DNA of 26,924 nucleotides, from contig NW_003140811.1 of assembly GCF_000003605.2 (NCBI RefSeq), forward strand, positions 551,562 to 578,485, given 5' to 3'. The first letter of the stretch is position 1, and the number at the start of each line of letters is the position of its first letter. This stretch comes from Saccoglossus kowalevskii. Taxonomy: Eukaryota; Hemichordata; Enteropneusta; Harrimaniidae. A program made the position numbers and the translations under genes. The notes under the pieces are model-generated. The model worked only from the letters and a program-made list of their open reading frames with translations, had not been told where the DNA came from and made no database searches. Below are positions 19,073-26,924 of this stretch, in pieces.

Positions 19073-20187
19073 TTTGAAATCAAACCGAATTCTGCTTGTT
19101 TTTATCTTCCGTCTGATTGACTAAAATCACCCCAGGTAGAACACCAACAAATGACTTGGATAGATATTCGTTCTGTTTCGCTAATAAAGGAAAGGTTTTT
19201 GAGGGAATACAATGGATAACAGTTCTATTGTATACTTAAAAAAGTGATTTTCGCGTATCGTTTATGCCCATTCAACAATTCCGGTTTAGTTGTAAGGGAC
19301 CGACCATTAAATTTCGAAGGGGGGAATTTTATTCACTGGTCTTTTTTAACCGATTTTCTTATTATGATTCATATGTGGTCCATTAGAAACTCTGCAGGTG
19401 GATATTCAAAATTACAGCAAATTCATCATGATAAAAAATAGTGCAAAACTAATTGAAGGAAAACAATACTTTGTATAGAATTTCTGTCAATGTTATTGGC
19501 AGTGTTTGTAATGTTTCACCATGTACATCTTTATGTACAAATTTTAACCATAATTAATTACTAAGAAATAACACAGTATGACATCCGTGATTATCTATTT
19601 AGTTCAGAGTTTAATTAATTTTAATAAATAAAATTTTAGATGATTTGTTTACTATCTTAGATCACTGTTCAAATATGTCTAATTTGCATATTGTATTTAC
19701 TTTTCCCCTATGAAATTCAGGACACAAAAATGCTATAATGTAATTGTATTGTTAACAGACCCAGTTTTGGCAGCTTTTAGTAGAAATTACTAGAATGTGT
19801 GGTCACATATTTTAGAGCAGTGACAATATTTCTTGTGAAGATCTGTCCATTTTTTAACCGTTCTGGTTTGTTCACTGTCAACCTGTGTTTTTTTGAGAAA
19901 AAACTGTTCAAAAAAAGCTCAAAATGTTACATAGCAATAAGCAATAGTGATGAAAACATATTTCATCAATAAAACACCAGTAAAATAATTAAAATTTGTT
20001 TTTTTATTCACGAGAAATTTTGAATAGAGTATATTCAAATACAAAATTAATGGAATTAAAAGGAATATTTCTCAAAGTGCCAAAATGTATATGTATATAA
20101 ATTGTATACCAAGTTGTCTAAAACATTTACAGCTGATATATAAATTCATTCTCTATTATTTTTTTTTTTTTAAGAAATGATTTACAG
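19073..20187. other. Intergenic or upstream intron; one repeat fragment
   Basis: No exon recognised. The first visible exon of the DUF3987-like gene starts with one leftover base of a codon, so an earlier coding exon must exist somewhere to its left; I could not find it. At 19293-19331 TAAGGGACCGACCATTAAAT with a following G-run is a repeat end, also seen inverted near 5384. The rest is AT-rich. Confidence 0.4.
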
Positions 20188-20263
20188 TGATGCTGACGTG
20201 CATATGTGTTGGGAATTGGAAAACCGCTTTGATTGGTCACTTTTACCCCGGAAAATATGTGAG
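20188..20263 (+). CDS. DUF3987-like gene, exon 1 visible
   Basis: Acceptor TGATTTACAG before 20188, with a T-run upstream; donor GAG|GTAATG at 20263/20264. After one leftover T it reads DADVHMCWELENRFDWSLLP then RKICE, ending phase 0. The exon is too short to stand out as an open frame. It is supported by both splice sites and by in-phase joining to the next exon. Confidence 0.55.
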
Positions 20264-20781
20264 GTAATGATGAGTAATTGTGTATTTGTGAAACAATCAA
20301 GCTATACTACTTGGCTATGTTTTTTTAGATAGAATTTTTTCTCATTATTTGGTAATAGTTTAAACAGTAAGTGAGTGTGTGGATATGGTATACATGTATT
20401 AAGATGCACATTTAAAATAAACTGTATCCTTGAGGAACCGTTATTTGCATTTTTTTTGGACATCGCTAGTACAATTTCAGTGTAATGCCTAAGATGGCAA
20501 TTAGTTGGCTTTGCCTTTTCATGAAAACTTACAATTTTCAAAGTGAGTATTATTGTCATCAATATTTTCAACTTAATATATATAATATATAGCAAAGTAT
20601 ACTGGACAAGCTAGCTTCATACAAGTTATTTTCAGACTGTACTGTAATTTAATGGTAAAAATAGTCTGAAATGATGTGTATATCTTTCATTACAAATAGT
20701 TGTTGACAGAATATAAATCATTTTATTCCGTTCAACATTTATGTTAATATCTGATTTTAATATTAAATGTCCATTAGTATG

Positions 20782-20912
20782 AGGTTATTACGAGGATACC
20801 AAAAAGTATGCACGAAGAACAGTACAGAGGGAGTATCGATCGACGGACATGCAGCAAAGGTGCAACGACATACTGTCTGAGTGCATACTTTGCAGTATCC
20901 TCGCAATAACCT
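20782..20912. mobile_element. Small fold-back (MITE-like) element in the first visible intron
   Basis: Terminal inverted repeats 20782-20813 and 20881-20912 match at 28 of 32 positions (AGGTTATTRCGAGGATAC...AAAGTATGCAC), with a 67-base centre. No convincing target duplication was seen. Size and structure fit a MITE. Confidence 0.7.
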
Positions 20913-21420
20913 TATTATTATACATCTTTTCCTCCCAATGATACATCATGGGAATGCCAAAATCCAAAAAGTTTGGAACAGAATCAGCCAACTTCTTTGT
21001 GTGGAGTCTGGTCAAACTCTGGTGGCAGCCATGTTTGTTTTGATTATTAGAGGAAGCTTACACATGTAATCATTCCATATTTGGAATTAACATTCCTTAA
21101 TATGGTAGAATGAAAATACCCCATAAAATACCGCAAAATTCTGGCACGCTGTAACTTATGGCATTACAGTGACAGATGTATAATAATAAGAAAAAATACA
21201 CGTCAATTGTTGCAATTGCTCAGGAATTAATAAACTTTGCATCAATTGTTGAATTGTATCTGGGATTTATGTTATATATCTCTACGTAACAGATACACTG
21301 ACTTGGCCCTTTTCTTTGATGATAAATTAATGTTTGAAGTTGATGCTTTATTCAAAGTACTCTGTTTCTGAACTATTTGACTGAGACAATACTATTTGAT
21401 TCCTTTGTGTTTTACAACAG

Positions 21421-21583
21421 AGCTGTGAAGTGTTAGGACGCCTGCACAGTGCACCCCCTATCGCAATCCTGGAATGTGCACTGGCTATTCTGTCTTACTG
21501 CATGCAGCCTACTGATGTACATATTCCAAATTCTTATTGGACGGAGCCTGTTGTAATATGGAGCTTCTTAGGAATGCCTACTG
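21421..21583 (+). CDS. DUF3987-like gene, exon 2: start of the P-loop
   Basis: Acceptor TTTTACAACAG before 21421 and donor ACTG|GTAGGT at 21583. It reads SCEVLGRLHSAPPIAILECA, then LAILSYCMQPTDVHIPNSYW and TEPVVIWSFLGMPTG. The 'YW-x-EP-V-[VIL]' segment followed by a hydrophobic strand into the P-loop is the DUF3987 pattern. The intron (phase 1) splits the P-loop itself. Confidence 0.75.
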
Positions 21584-21783
21584 GTAGGTTGAAGACTCTA
21601 AAGACTATAGTCACTGGATGAAATTATACCTATAGTGCCCTGGCTGGTTATAATAATTTTTCCTATAATTTTTTTCTCTGAAAATAAATCTTCAAAAATA
21701 TATACGATAAGTGTTCTCATTAACCAAGATAGGCATCATGCACACTAACACATACATGACGCTTGTTTTACTTTTGTACTTAG

Positions 21784-22008
21784 GAAGCAGTAAGTCATCG
21801 ATATACAAGTATCTGTTGAAATTGACAGCAGCTATTCAAAAGGAGTTGGATGTACGTTCTCCATATGCGTCATCATGGACTTTAAATGAAGCAGCTTTAG
21901 AGAAAATGAGAGCTGTTTTGTTGTTGGATCACCAAAAAGCGACAGTGTCTAGCGAGGTTTCTCAAAGTCAAACTCTGAACCAGCCTGGCCCATACAGTGG
22001 TGCGCAAG
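21784..22008 (+). CDS. DUF3987-like gene, exon 3: end of P-loop and following helix
   Basis: Acceptor TTGTACTTAG before 21784; donor CAAG|GTATGT at 22008. The joined codon gives Gly, making PTGSSKSSIYKYLLKLTAAI. Then come WTLNEAALEKMRAVLLLD and ATVSSEVSQSQTLNQPGP. In relatives as I recall them, the last part holds a Walker B-like DEL motif; here the aligned residues are SSEV, so the first acidic residue appears lost. Confidence 0.75.
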
Positions 22009-23039
22009 GTATGTTAGTTCCCTTTCAGTTTGCTCTCATTTACTAACCTTGTATATGTATTGAAGTTTGATCTGGGTTTATATTGGTAAATTATTAGTTG
22101 AAATTTAATTGCAATCAGCTAATTGCAGAGTGGAAATAAATTGAACTGTAGCGCCCAGGAAAATGACTGGCAGTGTCGGAAGGGATGGCAGTAAAAAAAA
22201 AACCACTGTGACAGTGTACTGTCATGCTGTTTGTATCCTGGGGAAAAAACTATTAGTTAGATATTTGTGTCATGTCTGTTATATAAAGACACTTAAAGCT
22301 ATGGTTTGGGGGAAAAAAATTGAAAATTGTTTCTTTTAGTGGTAGTCGTAATAGTATATAACATGTGAGTAATGGTAGTAAAAATTTAAAATTTCAATAA
22401 AATAAATCTCAACAACAAATTTGGATTAATCCCTGTCAATTCCTTTAGGCTAATATTTGTGAATTTGTTTTGAATCTAGACAGCAACACCTCCTAGACAT
22501 GGATGTTACCTAATACCTTTCAAAATTCTTAGATTTGTTACCATTTCCATTCTTTATCATTGCCTTTTCCATATGTATTTGCTTTGTCACTTTTCACGTT
22601 TTTTGTTTTGTTTTTTTGTATTGTAAGTGATAAAATAAAATAAATAAATAAGTAAGGTTGGTCAATACAGTGTCATTAAAGTTTTCGTTTTTTTTGTATA
22701 TTTTTTGAAGATTCTTTATTGCCATACAGGGTCATATGTAAAAAGAATGAAATTTGAAACTCTGTGCCTGAAACTATATTTATAAAAAAATAAAAAGGCA
22801 GGGGTATAAGTCTATTTGTACAGATACAAGTAGTTTGCTTTATGCAATTATGTGGATGATAAAACATATTCTCATGTGTGAACTCCTGCAAGTTCACTTC
22901 CATCAAACTATATTGAGCTACCTAACATGTATCTTTTTGTGACTTGTCAGTTCCATTTTCAGCATTACAAAAAAAAGTTATTCTAAAATATTTCATATAT
23001 GAATTTACAGTTTTATAATTTTGACTGTTGTGTCTGTAG

Positions 23040-23228
23040 TGTCCAGCTTTGATCTTGAGATGATATGCTTACCTCTGGTGGGTTTCAGTGAGCCACTCAC
23101 AAATAAGGCATTGATAAAAGACGTGAGAAGTCACACCTTATATCTGGCTCCAGTATACGGTGACTATGATAGCTTGAAAATACAGCCAGGTGAAGATTTG
23201 ATATCAGACTTCATGCTCAAAACGTTAG
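23040..23228 (+). CDS. DUF3987-like gene, exon 4
   Basis: Acceptor TGTCTGTAG before 23040; donor TTAG|GTATGA at 23228; phase 1 at both ends. It reads VSSFDLEMICLPLVGFSEPL and goes on to ALIKDVRSHTLYLAPVYGDY. The hydrophobic strand plus GFSEP aligns with the 'GGF-[TS]-[QE]-P' turn of DUF3987 proteins. Confidence 0.7.
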
Positions 23229-23242
23229 GTATGACTTTATTT

Positions 23243-23362
23243 AAAATGGAGGGTTGTCATCTGCGCATAACGCGACAATAGCGCAAAGGCTAATGGGTAG
23301 ATAGTAAACAACGACAAGCTACGGCAGTCCACGGCATGCGCAGATGACGGGCCTCCCACTTT
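23243..23362. mobile_element. Second small inverted-repeat (MITE-like) element, just after exon 4
   Basis: The left arm AAAATGGAGGGTTGTCATCT followed by GCGCAT (23243-23268) mirrors the right arm ATGCGCAGATGACGGGCCTC followed by CCACTTTG (23336-23363), with a few mismatches and a small offset. The centre is 67 bases. The element begins 14 bases after the splice donor of exon 4. Target duplication not certain. Confidence 0.65.
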
Positions 23363-23675
23363 GAATTATTTACCTGTATGCGGTTATCAAACATAGATTT
23401 TTATATTTCTAGTAGTGTGTGTTTCTCGTATCATTCCATGTAATCTATGTTATCTTCGGTGCATGTCCCCATAGTTTCATCTACTTGTATAAACCTACCT
23501 AAGTAAGTGCTTCTGAGTTTTGAGCATCAAAATTGTGTTACACACTATAGTTGCTGGTTTTGTTCAATATTTTTGTCATCAAATTTTGATTTCTAAATTC
23601 AATACTTTGTTGGAAAAATAACTAACTCACTTGGAGATGGCTGAGTAAAAAAAATATTTTAATTTTTTTAAATAG

Positions 23676-23945
23676 CAATAGTTGGTGCTAATTTGTGGAT
23701 AGAACGACAGAACGATGATGATGAAGCTCTGAGTCAATCAAATGCTGTGAGGGATAAGTTACTGAAAGGGGATGATAGCTATCTGTTATTTGAAACAGAA
23801 ACTGCAAACAAATCACAAAGCAATAAAAGAAGGAGCATACCCATAGAATATACCATTGATGAAGAAAGTGGAATGTTCAAAAACATATTCAACTACTTCC
23901 AACATGAGTTGAAGTATTTTTCACACAGGGATAGTCTTCTTTCTT
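23676..23945 (+). CDS. DUF3987-like gene, exon 5: charged linker
   Basis: The acceptor is a T-rich tract then AAATAG before 23676, and the donor is TCTT|GTAAGT at 23945 (a near-perfect consensus). Phase 1 at both ends. It reads AIVGANLWIERQNDDDEALS, then KLLKGDDSYLLFETE, a basic NKRRSIP and MFKNIFNYFQHELKYF. No catalytic motif is seen. Confidence 0.7.
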
Positions 23946-25429
23946 GTAAGTATTTTTTTAAACTTAACTTTTGAAATGACTTACTACCAGTATTTATAAT
24001 TGTTGATTGGAGTTGATGTTGTATATATTTCTTTTTTTTAGGAGATTGTTTTACTTTGCAGGAAATAGAGCGGGTAACATTTCTGTTGTTGTTGTTTCTG
24101 TTATGGTTGTTGTTGCTGATACTTCTTGAGTGTGATTACTTTGATATGAACATTTTCAGACTTGATGTACCATTGATCAGTGTAAAGTTGCATTGCCACT
24201 TTGCAAATATGTAAAACATCACTCCCAGAACAAGTTGAAAAAATAAAATGCGTAATAATAATGATGTGTTAGCTAATAATATATGATATATTAAAAGTAG
24301 ATGTCTTGCCCCATCTTTTCCACCTATTTCATTTTGGGAGTGCTGGAGGGTATTAGTTAACAAAATTAATTAACAAAGTGTCTAATGTTTACAAATCTAG
24401 ATTAATTTAGGAGGTTTGCTTGAATTCATAGTCTCAGCTAATTTTACTAATCAACAATTTAACGTTAGATGGTGTATATTGATCAGAAGATGGTATTTCA
24501 TAGATCTGCAAAGTGAGAATGTAACTGTAAATTTAGGTAGAAGCCTACTTATTTTTAGGTTGATCAAAAATCATATGAAAATGTGTGTTTTGACTGTATG
24601 ATACACGATTGCGCCACTTTCGACACAGCAGACGAATTATTTAATCGTATAAGCATTTTTTGATATCATGACACAAAAAATTCCTGACATATGCATTTTA
24701 TATTTTCTGGACATGTACGAACTGGCAAGATGTAGATTGATCGTATTTGCCACAACAAATTCAATTTCTTCGCAAGTCATAGTTCTGCTGATCCCGCGAA
24801 ATAGTCTCCACTGGTTTTCTATATTTTCTATTTGACTGCCAAAAACAATGGACGTTGTTTCCTTGGTTCTAGGCAATATATACCAGTAATAGTTTTCTTT
24901 GTTTTTTTTTGGTTGTAGTGACTGTATTCATTGTGTTGATAATGTAAACAATCAACGCATCCAGGAGGTCATCCTATTTAGAATAAATTTGCATATATTA
25001 TGTTAATGTAACTTATTTCGAGATGTCAGCATCAACTATGAATTATTCATATCAACTAGAAACCTACAGACAGGGCCAGTCTGTCGGGACTAAAGTTGAA
25101 ATGCTTTGCATTTCCCATCAAATGCCTTTAGTGTTTGAATGTCTATTAAAGATACATAATTACATTATGCCCGATGACTGTCGACAGTCTACATGTGAAA
25201 GTGTAAAAATACAAACATTTTCCTAATATATAGAGAAAAAACATTATAAACCAATTATCTTGGAAGCTTAATATTCTTAGTATTAATGTTTGGTTTGTTC
25301 TATATAACGAATTGCATGCAAGATATTAGGAAAAAAAGTATTTTTACTGAATTTTATTTTTGCAGATTTATCCCTTCAGTGTTTACAATGATCTCTCAGC
25401 CTCTGTTTTGATTCATTTTATTTGTTCAG

Positions 25430-25650
25430 CTCTACTCACAAAAGCCAAAGGTCAAGTTTTACGATTGGCTGCACCAATTCATATTCTAGTCGATGCGGCA
25501 TCATCTGTTGTTAATGAAGATTACATACCAACAAATGTCATATCTGAAAGATCCATTGCTGTGGCCCATGCTCTGGTGAAATTAAGCATTGCCCAGACTG
25601 CCTTCCTCAGTGGTAGGAAAATAAACTGTGACTCCTTAGAGCTCATTAAG
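25430..25650 (+). CDS. DUF3987-like gene, exon 6: conserved helical block
   Basis: The acceptor TTTATTTGTTCAG before 25430 was chosen because only this AG joins exon 5 in frame (T plus CT gives Ser). The more upstream AG at 25365 leaves the frame open but does not match phase. The donor is AAG|GTAAAT at 25650. It reads SLLTKAKGQVLRLAAPIHIL, then NVISERSIAVAHALVKLSIA and FLSGRKINCDSLELIK. The 'R-L-A-x-x-[IL]-H-[IL]' helix followed by a paired helix is the most family-typical part of the gene. Confidence 0.75.
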
Positions 25651-25951
25651 GTAAATGTGGGAACTGGCCACTGGTGATATATAACGTCAACCTGGATTGA
25701 ATGATACATACTTTCATTGAGCTGCCCACTAAACCACTGTTCATGATCCTTCAATAAAAATATTTACAGGCTGTTAGATGATATGCACTGAACAAATTAA
25801 TGCCTAGCATTCTATGAACAGAAACACAAAAGTTTTAAGCCAAGAAAAAAATACTTTGTGTTTGTGTTTTCAACAACAGTGCATACATTTTGCTTTATTT
25901 TTGTTTGCCCTATTAAATGAAACAAGTTTTTCTTTTTTAATTATTTGCCAG

Positions 25952-26203
25952 GATACTATTGAGCTTGAGGAGAGTGTTACCATAGAGACACCAAAAAGTA
26001 CAACCAAAAATCCATTTAAAAGCGAGATTGTGATTCTAACATCACCAGGCAGAATCGTCAGTGGCAGTCAGTTACTTGAGAAGAAAAGATTTGTTGGTAG
26101 AGATGGACTCAAACCGAAGGAGATTTTGACAGCATGTGTTTACTCACTGGAGGATGATGGTCTAGGCACTGTGGAGAATATTCGCAGCGGCAATGGGAAA
26201 ACG
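25952..26203 (+). CDS. DUF3987-like gene, exon 7, with a GC splice donor
   Basis: Acceptor ATTTGCCAG before 25952, phase 0. It reads DTIELEESVTIETPKSTTKN, then ILTSPGRIVSGSQLLEKKRF and GLKPKEILTACVYSLEDDGL, with GTVENIRSGNGKT. The proposed end is ACG|GCAAGT. This GC donor keeps phase 0, and the next acceptor continues the frame. A GT donor four bases later would put a stop in the next exon. If unspliced, the frame ends at TAA 26222-26224. The end looks like a winged helix (L-x-x-x-GLG-x-V, then a basic turn). Confidence 0.65.
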
Positions 26204-26310
26204 GCAAGTTTGTTTGGTTATTAATATTATATTGCATTATTATAGTGTAAAATCTAATATATCATTTACACAAGACTTGAGCCTTCGGCATCGATAAACC
26301 CTTTGGGTTG

Positions 26311-26343
26311 AACTCTGATAGAACTGAACTCTGATAGAACTGA
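26311..26343. repeat. Two tandem 16-base units GAACTCTGATAGAACT
   Basis: The 16-mer GAACTCTGATAGAACT occurs twice in a row, followed by a partial GAGC. A small slippage product in the GC-AG intron. Confidence 0.7.
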
Positions 26344-26864
26344 GCCCTGACATGACCTAACTGTGTGAACAATAACCTCATGAAAAGGGCATTATTCTAG
26401 CTCAGCTTTAAATAAAACAAGACAAACTTCTGGTCGTGTTCGTACAAACACACAAGAGTTAATTGTGTGTTAATTGCAATTATTAGTTCAGTTCTGATAA
26501 AATGTTGTCGTGTGAACCTAAGCATATGGACACAGAACAGTGTAAATGCTCATTGCATCAGATTCGTCAATCAATCAATCACTTTCACCAAATAATTGTA
26601 AAAAAGTACTATCAGTAAATTGTTGTACGCTGAAAAAATGTGGTGAATGATCTAGTGAAGTATACCACCCTGTTTGATCCTTGACTCGAATGCTATTGAC
26701 TCTGAAACACAAAGTGTCACAACAAACTCCTTACACAAATGGCATATCTAAAATACCTCAAGGTCAAATAAAGCGGTGAAGAATACATGGCTAGGAATGA
26801 ACTATATCATTAACAAAATCACAGGTGTTTCTTGTATTTTAATTATTTATGTATGATTGCATAG

Positions 26865-26924
26865 GTTCTGTATTTTATGAAGACAAACATAGATGAACAA
26901 GAGTGTAAGGATCATCTAATCATG
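26865..26924 (+). CDS. DUF3987-like gene, exon 8 (partial, runs off the window)
   Basis: Acceptor TGATTGCATAG before 26865. In phase 0 it reads VLYFMKTNIDEQECKDHLIM with no stop to the window edge. Joined to exon 7 it gives GNGKT-VLYFMKT, the expected strand of a winged-helix wing. Only 60 bases are visible. Confidence 0.5.

Larger units (their letters stand above)
20188..26924 (+). other. DUF3987-like P-loop gene, eight exons visible, cut by the right edge
   Basis: Whole-gene entry. Exons: 20188-20263, 21421-21583, 21784-22008, 23040-23228, 23676-23945, 25430-25650, 25952-26203, 26865-26924 onward. Junction phases are 0, 1, 1, 1, 1, 0, 0 and every junction closes without a stop, giving about 485 residues. 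Order of features: helical lead-in; P-loop-like PTGSSKSS; a helix with WTLNEAALEKM; a VGFSEP turn block; a charged linker; helical block AKGQVLRLAAPIHIL with SERSIAVAHALVK; and a winged-helix-like end. This succession matches what I recall of DUF3987, a family found with phage and plasmid primase-helicases and in invertebrate genomes, of unknown role in animals. The P-loop lacks the usual GSGKS glycine (here GSSKS), and no clear Walker B Asp-Glu pair is seen. It may therefore be a non-catalytic relative. The N-terminus and C-terminus are both missing. Confidence 0.6.

Noticed and set aside
22150-22199. Phase-compatible 50-base exon candidate in the intron between exons 3 and 4 (APRKMTGSVGRDG).
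   Set aside because: The donor GGCA|GTAAAA is poor, the peptide resembles nothing in the family, and exons 3 and 4 already join in frame.
24637-24876. 79-codon minus-strand frame (MPRTKETTSIVFGS...) inside intron 5 of the DUF3987-like gene.
   Set aside because: Composition looks somewhat protein-like, but no family, splice site or promoter could be tied to it.
25023-25226. 67-codon plus-strand frame (MSASTMNYSYQL...) considered as a missing exon between exons 5 and 6.
   Set aside because: Once exon 6 is started at 25430 the phases agree directly, so no extra exon is needed.

Overview
The window reads as AT-rich nuclear DNA of an invertebrate animal. Coding exons are small and have GT-AG or GC-AG boundaries in consistent phases, introns carry short inverted-repeat elements, minisatellites are common, and there is no bacterial-style gene packing. 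The best-recognised gene is a sulfonylurea-receptor-type ABC transporter (ABCC8/9 family), a gene of animals. I cannot name the species; a marine deuterostome or lophotrochozoan would fit.

Layout. 1-1407: large intron of the ABCC8/9-like gene (minus strand), with two copies of a ~305-bp repeat flanking a mariner transposase fragment. 1408-1644 and 2107-2721: its second and first coding exons (TMD0 plus the L0 linker). 2722-3090: its upstream region, with a fold-back rich in CAATCA/TGATTG sites and a divergent YY1-like ATG. 3411-5225: two unrelated tandem arrays. 6743-7557: a decayed Myb/SANT (trihelix-type) gene. 7760-8330: a TA-flanked DNA element with TTCGCG-rich ends. 9026-11448 and 13397-15840: a direct duplication, each copy holding one intact, single-exon, 376-codon gene of unknown family on the minus strand. 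The 2-kb spacer between them carries a long TTTA microsatellite and a fold-back. 15841-18757: no gene recognised. 18758-19072 (minus): possible first exon of a secreted protein. 20188-26924: a plus-strand gene with eight exons visible, cut by the right edge. It resembles the DUF3987 P-loop family.

The three gene systems show no sign of working together. The two most interesting are the young tandem pair encoding a repetitive, very basic protein with conserved short interaction motifs, and the DUF3987-like gene. In the latter, seven splice junctions can be closed in frame by eye, including a GC-AG intron and two exon calls that open reading frames alone would miss or misplace. All homology statements rest on recalled family patterns and need a database search.
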